A stretch of 64,000 nucleotides of DNA from Paenibacillus_G elgii_A (GTDB lineage Bacteria > Bacillota > Bacilli > Paenibacillales > NBRC-103111), in assembly GCA_042219835.1 (NCBI GenBank), contig JBHJMN010000015.1:56007-120006 (forward strand). Reading direction: 5' to 3'. Shown piece after piece: positions 26,419 through 33,861 of this stretch (the stretch's first letter is position 1; each line of letters begins with the position of its first letter). The notes under the pieces are model-generated. The model had not been told where the DNA came from. It ran no database searches and saw only the letters and a program-made list of their open reading frames with translations. A program made the translations under genes and the position numbers.

Positions 26419-27528
26419 TTACTTGGTCGGCCCCATATCGACAATCTCTGTTTTTACGGAAAGCTTCACATCCGCCTTGGCAAACGCTTCGCCCCAATGT
26501 TCCTGCACCTTCTTGTAGGCTTGATACTCATAAGCGCGGGCATAAAGCCCGAGACCGATCGGATCGACCTGATGCTTTTGAAAACTTCGGATCATTTGTT
26601 CGAACTGCCGTTTCAACTGCTTGTCAATGGCCTGCTGCAGCTTGTCTCCCTTTTTTCTGACGTCAAACGAGAATAACCGTTCCGACAAAGCAATGGGCAA
26701 CCGAATATCGATGGCGAATTGAAACTTGTCTTGAGCGTGCTTCGTTTTAATCTTTATCTTGCTACTTTTGACCCGAAAGGTGATCACGCTTCGTGAGACC
26801 GGACGTCCGTGACCTTTTCCGGGAATTTCAACCGACAGATTTATTTCCTTCCCGCGGTTTTGCAAAAGAAGCAGCAAGCTGCTCTCTTGAAAGCCCAACA
26901 GCTCCGCATACTTCCCGCGCTCGTTCAGCACCGCCGTTCCTGTCACCTCAACGGCTTTGTTCATTTTCACTTCACTCATGGTGGGCGTTAGCCCTTTCTC
27001 GAACATTTGCCGGTGCAGCTCCTGCAGCGTCGTTCGCGCGGTTACCCCTCTCCGGTTGGCCGTGTCGATCAATTTGGTCATATGCAGAGGGAGTCGCGGC
27101 TTATCGAGCGGATAGAAGTCAATGATTTCTGAAACCGGCCCATCGACGGCGACGACTCTGGCGTTTACGGAATACTTGGCGTCCCGGTATACGGCATCGA
27201 ACAGCCGGAACCAATCCGGATGCTGTAGTACGCGCTTACCTACCAGCATAACCTGTACCTTCCCCCGGATGGTCAGTCCCGTCGTCATCGCATCGAACCC
27301 CGTCATCGATTGACGAAACGTTTCTGTCTTGCGGCCGAACTCTTCGTTTTTCTTCTTCGCTTCCTTATTAAATACAGGGCTGGATAAGTAATACACCATA
27401 TGGTTATCTTGGTCCAAATCCATACCGAGCATTAAGCCGAGCGTCAAATCCTCGACATTGATCTTATCGTTGCTGCAGCCTGGAACGAGCAGAAGAACCA
27501 GCAGTCCGAGCATAACCCATCGTTTCAT
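26419..27528 (-). CDS. GerC-family spore germination lipoprotein (first copy)
   Basis: Start at ATG 27528 (MKRWVMLGLLVLLLV) behind CGGAGGCAGCTCGC; the longer frame to 27615 lacks a site and runs through the gerB remnant. 369 residues. Lipobox VPGC then NVEDLTLGLMLGMDLD; domain order as in the second GerC. Lies between the gerB remnant and the intact gerB. Confidence 0.92.
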   Translation of the reverse strand: MKRWVMLGLLVLLLVPGCSNDKINVEDLTLGLMLGMDLDQDNHMVYYLSSPVFNKEAKKKNEEFGRKTETFRQSMTGFDAMTTGLTIRGKVQVMLVGKRVLQHPDWFRLFDAVYRDAKYSVNARVVAVDGPVSEIIDFYPLDKPRLPLHMTKLIDTANRRGVTARTTLQELHRQMFEKGLTPTMSEVKMNKAVEVTGTAVLNERGKYAELLGFQESSLLLLLQNRGKEINLSVEIPGKGHGRPVSRSVITFRVKSSKIKIKTKHAQDKFQFAIDIRLPIALSERLFSFDVRKKGDKLQQAIDKQLKRQFEQMIRSFQKHQVDPIGLGLYARAYEYQAYKKVQEHWGEAFAKADVKLSVKTEIVDMGPTK

Positions 27529-27556
27529 GCGAGCTGCCTCCGGGTAACACGAGTTT

Positions 27557-27703
27557 TCATCCACAGCAAAGACCCACAGCTTCCAAAAAAGCACGGCCCG
27601 AAAATAAACGAGCACGCCGAGCTTCCCAGCCCAACGGCCGAAATAAAGGGTCGTGGATCACCATTTGCGTGAGCGTGATTTCGTTAAACACATATTTCTT
27701 CAT
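27557..27703 (-). pseudogene. 5' remnant of a gerB gene
   Basis: ATG 27703 starts immediately after the gerA stop (TGA then ATG) and encodes MKKYVFNEITLTQM, aligning with the first 14 residues of the intact GerB (MKKYAFNDITLMQY). After that the frame (VIHDPLFRPLGWEARRA) loses all resemblance and stops at 27557. The remaining roughly 350 codons are missing, so an internal deletion removed nearly the whole gene and left the start and the region before gerC. Confidence 0.8.
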
Positions 27704-29242
27704 TCAGCCGTCACCTTTCGGATGGTTGTCGCCCATTCTTTGCGAATTAACGGCCCGCGAGCTCTTGGGACGCGCCTTCATACGCCATAAGGGCAGACGA
27801 ACGAACGTGTCTTTCATATCCGCGAACCGCATCGGGGCAATCGGGTTACCGTAAGGCGTGCCCAGCGATTCCAGCGAAATCAGATGCCCGATCAAGGTCA
27901 TCATACCGATCACAATGCCCACAATCCCGAACATCGAGGCGATGATCATCATCGGAAACCGAAGCAGCCGGACGCCGGAAGCCATATCGTAATTGGGGAT
28001 AATAAACGAAGCGATCGCAGTGGAAGCGACCACGATAACCATGATGTTGCTGACGATTCCCGCGGAGACGGCCGCTTGCCCGATGACGATGCCCCCCACA
28101 ATCCCTACCGTTTGCCCGATTGGCGCCGGGAGCCGGACCCCCGCTTCGCGCATCATTTCCAGCGTAATTTCCATAAGCAGCGCTTCGACAAGCGGAGGAA
28201 ACGGAACGCGCGCCCGGGATTCTCCGATCGACAACAACAACTGCAGCGGAATGACCTCGTAATTAAAGGAAATGACCGCGATATAGAGCGCCGGTAAAAA
28301 GACGGCTACGGTAAAGCCCATAAACCTCATCAAGCGGGTAAAAGACGCGACCATCCAACGTGTACTGTAATCATCCACACTTTGAAAAAACGAAGTAAAC
28401 GTCGCGGGGCCGATCAATACGCTGGGCGAACGGTCGACAATGATGACGAATCTCCCTTGCAGCAATTGGGCGGCAGCCGAATCCGGGCGTTCCGTGGCAA
28501 TAAACTGCGGGAAAGGCGAATACGGGTTGTCTTCGATCAGTTCGGCCAATTCCCCTGTGTTAATAATGGTATCGATATCCAACTGCCGAATACGGTCATC
28601 GATTTCCTTTAATACTTCGGGATGAACGATATCGGCCATATATAAGATGGATATGAGGGTGTTCCCCCGGCGGCCGATCGTCAGCTCCTTAATTTTCAGC
28701 TCGCGGTTCGGGATGTAGCGGCGGATCAGAGCAATGTTCTGACTGCCGGTTTCGACAAAGCCTTGATGCGCGCCCTTAAGCGATGCTTCGAGCTGCGGGT
28801 CTTCGATCGCCCGCTGCGGCCATCCTTGGGTGTTGAAGACGACGGCTTCGCTGCGGCCATCCTCGAACAACATGCTGACGCCCTGCAGCATGCTCATTTC
28901 GATATCGGACCACAGATTGATCGTCCGGACACTCCCGACGTTCACCCGGGGCAAATTGCCCGGCGCGTCCGCATCCGATTCGAATTGAAGCGGGCGCAGC
29001 ACGTTGTTGTTAAGGGCGTTTTTATCCGTAAGCCCGTCCAAATAAGCGATTGCCGCCTGTCTGCCCGTCTGTTTGATCACGAAATGGCGTATGACCAAAT
29101 CGGGCGTCTGACTGAATAGCTCGTGCAAATCCGCTATATTTTGCGATAATACGGAGCTGATCGGGGTATTCAGCTTGTGGTTCGCCTGCGACTGAGCTGT
29201 AAAGCTCTTCTTTCCTCGAATCCAATTATGCAAAAAAGCCAT
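27704..29242 (-). CDS. GerA-family spore germination receptor subunit
   Basis: Start taken at ATG 29242 (MAFLHNWIRGKKSF) with AGGATGATC upstream; the ATG at 29251 overlaps that site. 512 residues: hydrophilic N-terminal domain (about 1-240; IGRRGNTLISILYMADIV) and C-terminal membrane domain with several segments (VDRSPSVLIGPATFTSFFQS precedes the first; then YEVIPLQLLLSIGESRARVPFP). First gene of the receptor operon A, (B remnant), C, B, C. Expected to be expressed in the forespore and placed in the inner spore membrane. Confidence 0.93.
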   Translation of the reverse strand: MAFLHNWIRGKKSFTAQSQANHKLNTPISSVLSQNIADLHELFSQTPDLVIRHFVIKQTGRQAAIAYLDGLTDKNALNNNVLRPLQFESDADAPGNLPRVNVGSVRTINLWSDIEMSMLQGVSMLFEDGRSEAVVFNTQGWPQRAIEDPQLEASLKGAHQGFVETGSQNIALIRRYIPNRELKIKELTIGRRGNTLISILYMADIVHPEVLKEIDDRIRQLDIDTIINTGELAELIEDNPYSPFPQFIATERPDSAAAQLLQGRFVIIVDRSPSVLIGPATFTSFFQSVDDYSTRWMVASFTRLMRFMGFTVAVFLPALYIAVISFNYEVIPLQLLLSIGESRARVPFPPLVEALLMEITLEMMREAGVRLPAPIGQTVGIVGGIVIGQAAVSAGIVSNIMVIVVASTAIASFIIPNYDMASGVRLLRFPMMIIASMFGIVGIVIGMMTLIGHLISLESLGTPYGNPIAPMRFADMKDTFVRLPLWRMKARPKSSRAVNSQRMGDNHPKGDG

Positions 29243-29399
29243 GGCGATCATCCTGTGTGTTGTAGAGAATAAGTTACACGTTAGGATGTGGCTTCCATGG
29301 CAAAGTTATACGTGAATTCGTAGGATCAACCGATTCTTTTTTGAAACGGTACAATGGCTCATTTAAGCACTTATCCTATATAGTCTAGTTCATCCGTTC

Positions 29400-29564
29400 T
29401 CATTTCGCGGCTGTTTCCCCATTCAAATCTTCATCCGTTATCGAATATCTAATCAGAAATTCATACCAATATTGATCAAAAGAAATTTTGTTCCTGTCCT
29501 GCAAGGTCAAGTATCGATCCCATAATCTCATCCGGAGTTTTTCCAAGTCGGTTGTTGGCTCCAT
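29400..29564 (-). CDS. 54-residue uncharacterised protein
   Basis: ATG 29564 follows an excellent site (GGGAGGAGAATGCTAT). The product is hydrophilic and aromatic-rich (METTDL-like start MEPTTDLEKLRMRLWDRYL, later FDQYWYEFLIRYSITDEDLN), probably helical, no membrane segment or Cys. Separate from gerA by about 160 bp with no clear terminator seen. Start context makes translation likely; function unknown. Confidence 0.6.
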   Translation of the reverse strand: MEPTTDLEKLRMRLWDRYLTLQDRNKISFDQYWYEFLIRYSITDEDLNGETAAK

Positions 29565-29668
29565 ATAGCATTCTCCTCCCAGGGCGCATGATCAACTTTA
29601 TGTGATCAGTCTATGGGGATATATCCAAAGGAACACGGTAGTTGCCCAACGAGGAGAAATAAAAAAAT

Positions 29669-29773
29669 CCCACCAGCCTGTGTAGCGGAACGGGCCGAAG
29701 CCTTCCAGCACAAGTTGGAGGGATGTTTGCTGATATCCGTCTGGCGGCCGAAGCGCAGCGAGCCTCGACCGAG
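29669..29773 (+). repeat. Imperfect dispersed repeat, copy A
   Basis: About 105 bp that align with 31694-31800 over their whole length at roughly 70 percent identity by eye, sharing AGCGGAACGGG, CGAAGCCT, GCACAAG, GATATCCG and GCGCAGC blocks. The same orientation in both copies. No ribosome binding site or clear coding signal; the copies flank the block that holds the peptide, TPR gene and first broken secreted-protein gene. Confidence 0.6.
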
Positions 29774-29783
29774 TTAATTCTAA

Positions 29784-29825
29784 AAGAGTCCCTGATCAGT
29801 CAAATTACTGGCCGGGACTCTTATT
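29784..29825 (-). terminator. Terminator after the HHGW peptide gene
   Basis: AAGAGTCCC (29784-29792) pairs with GGGACTCTT (29814-29822). On the minus strand the hairpin is followed by TTTTAG. It begins about 10 bp after the peptide stop codon, supporting expression of the peptide from the minus strand. Confidence 0.75.
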
Positions 29826-29831
29826 TTCTTA

Positions 29832-29972
29832 TCAGCCGCCCCATCCATGATGGTCTAAAGTTGAGATAGGCAAGTTCTCTGTTTGTTGTGGCGCTTCCCA
29901 TCCATGATGATTAAAGGCTACTCCACCTAAAAGTACCAACCCCATTACTAAAGATAAGAATGCTTTTTTCAT
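29832..29972 (-). CDS. Exported 46-residue peptide precursor with two HHGW motifs
   Basis: ATG 29972 with AGAAGGAGTG upstream. The peptide starts with a signal-like segment (MKKAFLSLVMGLVLLGGVAF), then NHHGWEAPQQTENLPISTL and ends DHHGWGG. The HHGW motif occurs twice, once after the hydrophobic segment and once at the C-terminus. Its start codon overlaps the stop of the upstream TPR-like gene by 4 bp (ATGA), and a terminator follows. Small exported precursors coupled to TPR proteins are the layout of RRNPP pheromone systems such as Rap-Phr; the mature pheromone, if any, would come from the C-terminal end. Function is inferred only. Confidence 0.7.
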   Translation of the reverse strand: MKKAFLSLVMGLVLLGGVAFNHHGWEAPQQTENLPISTLDHHGWGG

Positions 29973-30400
29973 GAGTCAAACACTCCTTCTACGATATGTT
30001 TGTAATTCCATTTTTGCTGTTCTGTCGCATAATCACCATGTTCCCGGTACAAAGAAACACTCTTCTCAAAACCAGAATAATACCTCATTTTATGAGCTAA
30101 GTATAAAGCATATAACAATTCATCGATGCCGAGGATCAACCGATTTTTTTTAAAGCTATACACAGCTTTCTCGTACCAAAAGTGAAATAATTGAGTGCCG
30201 TCCAAGTAGGTTACATCGGAATTAATAGGAGGGATTTGGGGGACGAGTTTTTCCATGGCCTCGTCTACACAAAAATTATTAACATTTGCTGATTCAATAA
30301 TATTTAATGCACCCGGAAGAATTTCATTTTGTTTTTCTACGTATTCGAGATAATCGTTTAGGACTTTATCATTACCTGTTTTCAGTTCAAGAGCATACAT
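29969..30400 (-). CDS. Probable TPR/RRNPP-type regulator, C-terminal part; likely 5'-truncated
   Basis: The ATG-started frame encodes 143 helical residues (YVEKQNEILPGALNIIESAN, AVYSFKKNRLILGIDELLYA, FEKSVSLYREHGDYATEQ), repeating helix pairs like TPR units. The same frame stays open upstream to a stop at 30497 and reads plausibly (LGWFECLDETGKKEVEKF), so the gene probably once extended further, with an N-terminal HTH now lost where the plus-strand secreted gene begins. ATG 30400 has only a moderate site (AAAGGA). It is coupled to the HHGW peptide gene. Receptor function is inference; family membership needs a search. Confidence 0.5.
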   Translation of the reverse strand: MYALELKTGNDKVLNDYLEYVEKQNEILPGALNIIESANVNNFCVDEAMEKLVPQIPPINSDVTYLDGTQLFHFWYEKAVYSFKKNRLILGIDELLYALYLAHKMRYYSGFEKSVSLYREHGDYATEQQKWNYKHIVEGVFDS

Positions 30401-30528
30401 ATTTCCTTTGCCCCAAGTTTGAAACTTCTCAACCTCCTTTTTACCCGTTTCGTCAAGGCACTCGAACCACCCAAGGTCAAGTCGGCCGACCGTTGTTCAA
30501 ATTTATTAAAGATTAGGAGGAGATTCTT

Positions 30529-31286
30529 TTGATCAAAAGATCAGCAAAGGTATTGCTTCAATTTGCACTGGTGGCGGTCTTAACATTTAGCGCCGTCGCA
30601 GTTGGCAACGCAGCCGAAAAGCCGGAATTGGCAAAAGAGGAAAAAAAAAGTTGCAAAGTCATGGCGGGTTACTGAAAATGGTTAGTCGAAATTCCAGAAG
30701 CCGAAGTGCAAAAGCTTCGTGATGAAGCATCTTTAAATGAGCAAAAGCGCGAAAGCGCTAAGCGCAACTTCATTGCAAACAAGTCTATTTATAATTCATC
30801 CGGAAACGTGCAAGCTTTCAAGTCTTGCTGGTCGTCAACCTGCGAATGGGATGTCTATAAACAATCATCTAGCTATTTAGCGCCTCGTGGTCAACTTAGG
30901 AAAAGAGTCACTCCCGAGTGCACAATGGTGGTGAAGTGCAGTTTCAGGTGCAAGAACAGTATCAATATAGTCTTAATCTTACTTTAACCGGTAAGATCAA
31001 AGATGCACTTGACATCGCATTTGGTGGAAGTTGGTCAAAAGCAACAAGCTATACGCGCAACATGGTCGTTAAAGCACCGGAAGGCAAATATGCATGGTAC
31101 GAATTTACGCCAATGATGAGAAACTCTTATGGAGTTATGGAGCACTGGGAAAATAGTTACTATACTGATTGGAAAGATAAAATGAGAGGAACGTATTTTG
31201 TTGATTTATGGATGACAAATGAAGTCGGAGGATTCCAAGACGGTATAATGGAACAAATAATTTCGGATTCCCCGCCTTCCGACTAA
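30529..31286 (+). pseudogene. Broken secreted-protein gene with signal peptide
   Basis: TTG 30529 follows TTAGGAGGAGATTC and encodes a signal peptide (IKRSAKVLLQFALVAVLTF, VGNAAEKP). An in-frame TGA interrupts at 30673-30675. Readthrough continues (VQAFKSCWSSTCEWDVY, SSSYLAPRGQLRK), then a frameshift between about 30898 and 30920, after which another frame carries EVQFQVQEQYQYSLNLTLTG to 31286. The later part, SLNLTLTGKIKDALDIAFGG and a Gly-Lys-Tyr turn, is layout-similar to the intact secreted protein at 33148. Function unknown; pore-former-like hairpins are a possibility. Confidence 0.7.
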
Positions 31287-31292
31287 GAAGAA

Positions 31293-31332
31293 CAACAATC
31301 AGGTGACATATCGTCTGATTGTTGTTTTTTTA
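31293..31332 (+). terminator. Strong terminator after the broken secreted-protein gene
   Basis: ACAACAATCAG (31293-31303) pairs with CTGATTGTTGT (31316-31326) around a 12-nt loop and is followed by a run of seven Ts. Confidence 0.9.
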
Positions 31333-31340
31333 TAAAAAAC

Positions 31341-31574
31341 TTATTTTTTCTTCCTATATTCGCTGATTTCTGCCCATAATAAATAAATTATCCCAACAAC
31401 AAGAGCGATGATAGTAATTTCATTAAATTGCTGTACAATATTTTTGTTCAAAAGAAAAATGTACGTTTCGAATTGAGCTGAACCTGAAGTAATGATGGCT
31501 GCTAAAAGATTTGGCAATATATAAAGAAACGTAGCTAGAAAACAAAAAGCTGCCCCTACTCCCCTTCTTGACAT
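31341..31574 (-). CDS. Small two-segment membrane protein
   Basis: 77 residues, ATG 31574 behind GAAGGAGGTGCGTT. Two hydrophobic segments (GAAFCFLATFLYILPNLLAA and ITIIALVVGIIYLLWAEI) and a short basic C-terminal tail (EYRKKK). Convergent with the broken secreted-protein gene. Could be an immunity-type membrane peptide next to a secreted effector, but nothing proves it. Confidence 0.6.
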   Translation of the reverse strand: MSRRGVGAAFCFLATFLYILPNLLAAIITSGSAQFETYIFLLNKNIVQQFNEITIIALVVGIIYLLWAEISEYRKKK

Positions 31575-31693
31575 AACGCACCTCCTTCTACACGTGATTG
31601 CACCTCGATTAAGCGGCGTTCCCCTTCACGATACATTATATGGTATAATAAACCATTATTTCCCCTTTTTCAATCAGACTTATTGCTTACTTC

Positions 31694-31800
31694 CCCCGCC
31701 AGCCTATGCCAGCGGAACGGGTCGAAGCCTGTCGGCACAAGGTGAAGAGATGGTCGCGGATATCCGCCACATTTCCGCAGCGCAGCAAACCGCGACCAAG
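31694..31800 (+). repeat. Imperfect dispersed repeat, copy B
   Basis: Second copy of the element at 29669-29773 in direct orientation; shared blocks are AGCGGAACGGG, CGAAGCCT, GGCACAAG, GATATCCG and GCGCAGC. It is followed within 10 bp by the second broken secreted-protein gene. Both frames with possible coding stretches lack a start site. Confidence 0.6.
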
Positions 31801-31808
31801 AAAAATTT

Positions 31809-32319
31809 TTGAAAGTTCTTCAATCCCCTGAGATTGGAAAAACGATGGAACTTAAAAATCAGACGGTGTTGATTGAGGGCGTGCCAGTAGAAACGAAAGC
31901 TACTTTTGTTCTGACCTGCCTTATACGTTGAGTGCTCAATGGGATTCAACCGTATTTGGCGTTAGCATTACATCTTTTTACTTAACATTAATTATAGGTA
32001 TGATATCACCAACAGTCGTGTCACAAAAGTTGTAGACGCAAATGGAGCAAACAGAAATTACAACCCCGGGGTAATCATCAGCGAGAGCGGATCGGTAGCC
32101 AAGGAAATGTCCGGCACCGATGCATACAGCAGGCAGAACTGGACGGCAAAATTACTAATCTCCGCAAACTTCATTGAATATACTCTCATCGGCTATTTAA
32201 AAGGGGATGGTCGTTCTGGCCATGCGAAATTTGAAGGGAATACTTCAGCTTTAAATAACATTAACAATGGTGCTTGGCAACAAATTTGGTATAATGAAAG
32301 CGTCCCCACCTTACAATAA
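31809..32319 (+). pseudogene. Second broken secreted-protein gene
   Basis: One frame reads FLKVLQSPEIGK, then ELKNQTVLIEGVPVETKATF, and ends in a stop after about 31930; the sequence continues in a second frame from about 31921 (PYTLSAQWDSTVFGVSITSF, then YRYDITNSRVTKVVDANGAN) through NYNPGVIISESGSV and AYSRQNWTAKLLISANFIEY to the stop at 32319. A single frameshift therefore splits one strand-rich extracytoplasmic-type protein; no signal peptide is found upstream, so the 5' end is also lost. Ends GAWQQIWYNESVPTLQ. Confidence 0.55.
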
Positions 32320-32336
32320 TTGGGAGGTGCTTTTGG

Positions 32337-32495
32337 ATAGAATATTATCATCTTTACTGGATTTCGCTTGCGCTTGTAAATACGGGTTTAGCTCAAAGTA
32401 AAAACCTTAGCGGGTTTAACTGGTTTTTAATTTCTCTTTTTATAGGACCTTTTGCTACCTTGGCTTTAGTGATTGATTTTAAGAGAAGGCGCTAG
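32337..32495 (+). pseudogene. 52-codon membrane-protein frame with ATA in place of a start
   Basis: TTGGGAGGTG lies seven bases before ATA 32337, exactly where a start codon would be, and the frame encodes EYYHLYWISLALVNTGLAQS, then FNWFLISLFIGPFATLALVI and a basic end. Two hydrophobic segments. Either a rare ATA start or an ATG lost by mutation. Followed by a good terminator. Confidence 0.4.
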
Positions 32496-32497
32496 AA

Positions 32498-32546
32498 ACA
32501 AGGGTCACTTTCACGTATATTGCGTGATGTGACCCTTGTCCTTTAA
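32498..32546 (+). terminator. Terminator after the ATA-start frame
   Basis: ACAAGGGTCAC (32498-32508) pairs with GTGACCCTTGT (32529-32539), with an inner TCACG/CGTGA stem, then CCTTTAAATT. Confidence 0.75.
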
Positions 32547-32647
32547 ATTATGTTGTCGGTTGCCCCAACGCCTTCCGCGGCTCGTTCGCCAGCCAATGGA
32601 TATAATCCGCCTGTTTTGATGAGCCGCGACTGGCTACGAAACGGTCA

Positions 32648-32731
32648 GCAGCCGATGGGTATGTATGATTACATGTCAATTGCCATATGTCACCAGTCCA
32701 TACATTCGCTCTGTACTTGAAAGATTGAGAG
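32648..32731 (+). repeat. Direct repeat family 2, first copy
   Basis: Eighty-four bases nearly identical to 33862-33952 (six substitutions and one 7-base gap). The repeat contains ATGTATG and CATACAT as a dyad and an inner ACATGT / ATATGT pair, so a hairpin is possible. It overlaps the start of the 87-residue frame at 32665. Confidence 0.75.
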
Positions 32732-32928
32732 GAACTGTAGCTGCCCTTCTTGCGGCAATTTTAGCCTTTATTCCTGGTGCTCAGGCAGGAGCAATCGCCG
32801 CAGCCATTATATCGGCCGGAGCGCTCATGATGGCGAACTCCATGTCGTACCATAATGCCGGAAAAGGAGTAACACTCAACCTTCACTGCCTTCCGTTTAC
32901 TTACTACGAGGCGACACCAAACCAGTAA
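32665..32928 (+). CDS. Small secreted or membrane peptide with Ala/Ile-rich helix
   Basis: 87 residues. The core TVAALLAAILAFIPGAQAG plus AAAIISAGALMMANSM is a hydrophobic helical hairpin followed by GKGVTLNLHCLPFTYYEATP. This resembles the C-terminal end of small bacteriocin-like or secreted Bacillaceae peptides. The upstream start sits inside the repeat and has no obvious ribosome binding site, so the true N-terminus is uncertain; this may be the tail of a decayed longer gene. Confidence 0.4.
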   Translation: MITCQLPYVTSPYIRSVLERLRGTVAALLAAILAFIPGAQAGAIAAAIISAGALMMANSMSYHNAGKGVTLNLHCLPFTYYEATPNQ

Positions 32929-32946
32929 TGTAATATAATTACAATA

Positions 32947-33030
32947 ATGACAGCGCTAATCATCGGCTTTCTTTTATTGTCTGCGTTAATTATCGTACTA
33001 GGTGTAAAGCTCATGCAATGCGATCGATAG
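32947..33030 (+). CDS. 27-residue single-pass micropeptide (tentative)
   Basis: ATG 32947 encodes MTALIIGFLLLSALIIVLGV and a short basic end KLMQCDR, an uninterrupted membrane segment. There is no clear ribosome binding site, and it directly follows the 87-residue frame. Included because small hydrophobic peptides recur in this island; may be chance. Confidence 0.25.
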   Translation: MTALIIGFLLLSALIIVLGVKLMQCDR

Positions 33031-33147
33031 TAGGAAAATTGGAGTTCCTATTTCAAGTTTCCCATAAAAAGCCTTTCTTTTCTTTAGGACCATTTATTTT
33101 TATTGGGCGTCGCGACAACCCTATGACGAGAAGGAGTTCAGGTAAGA

Positions 33148-33840
33148 ATGAAAAAACTTTTTGCTACAATCTCGCTAGTCGTGGTTCTTGCAATGAGCAT
33201 CCAGCCGACTTCTGCAAAGGACCCATTGCAGAGCAACCCGACCAAAGGCTGCTACGACGATTTGGAGTCGTATCAGTACAAAGTGGTCGAAACCAACTAC
33301 GAAGAAGGTTTCAAAAGGATCAAAATCGAAGGAAAAGAAGCGGAAAGGTTTATTCAAAATTCGAATATGGAGAAGCCGCCAGAACATGCTGAAATTGGCG
33401 GGGTGTTTTTAAAATTGCCCTTAGCTGAGCAAAAACCATCCACCATCGCAAGTCCTCAATTGGCCGGGAGTCAGTATCTTAAACCCACAGGTGCATCCAA
33501 AGCATGCGGAGAAATCTTCAATCGAACTACTGCACTAGGTCCAGCTGAATATACGTATAGTGCCAAGACTACAACCAAAGTGACTGCAACTGCCACCGTA
33601 GGTATTGACTATGCTTTAGTCAAATCAACATTTGGCCTCACGGTTGATGAAACAAGAGAAGTATCTGATCAGATGAAGTACACTATCGCTGCGGGTGAAT
33701 ATTGGTCAATGGTTGCGGCGACGAACTTAAACATTAACCGATTTGATGTTATGGAAAAAGGATGGATTTGGGATTCGAAGATCGGGGAAGGTAGTGTAAC
33801 GGAACCTATAGGAGTTTGCTTCTATTATTACAAAATTTAA
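33148..33840 (+). CDS. Secreted protein with signal peptide, intact member of the island's family
   Basis: ATG 33148 behind GAAGGAGTTCAGGTAA. Signal peptide MKKLFATISLVVVLAMSIQP ending TSA. The remaining 205 residues are mixed: Glu/Lys-rich segment (about 40-85), then SKACGEIFNRTTALGPAEYT and a long alternating stretch TYSAKTTTKVTATATVGIDY, STFGLTVDETREVSDQMKYT, AAGEYWSMVAATNLNINRF and a terminal CFYYYKI. The alternating, Thr/Val-rich, strand-turn-strand pattern resembles membrane-inserting hairpins of aerolysin-like toxins, only as a loose analogy. Its C-terminal part is layout-similar to the broken gene at 30529. Function unknown. Confidence 0.7.
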   Translation: MKKLFATISLVVVLAMSIQPTSAKDPLQSNPTKGCYDDLESYQYKVVETNYEEGFKRIKIEGKEAERFIQNSNMEKPPEHAEIGGVFLKLPLAEQKPSTIASPQLAGSQYLKPTGASKACGEIFNRTTALGPAEYTYSAKTTTKVTATATVGIDYALVKSTFGLTVDETREVSDQMKYTIAAGEYWSMVAATNLNINRFDVMEKGWIWDSKIGEGSVTEPIGVCFYYYKI

Positions 33841-33861
33841 ACTTGTAGGTATCCTCTTAAG

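Noticed and set aside
30918..31286. Separate intact gene starting at GTG 30918
   Set aside because: The frame lacks a ribosome binding site and signal peptide and continues the broken upstream secreted gene, so it is treated as part of a pseudogene.
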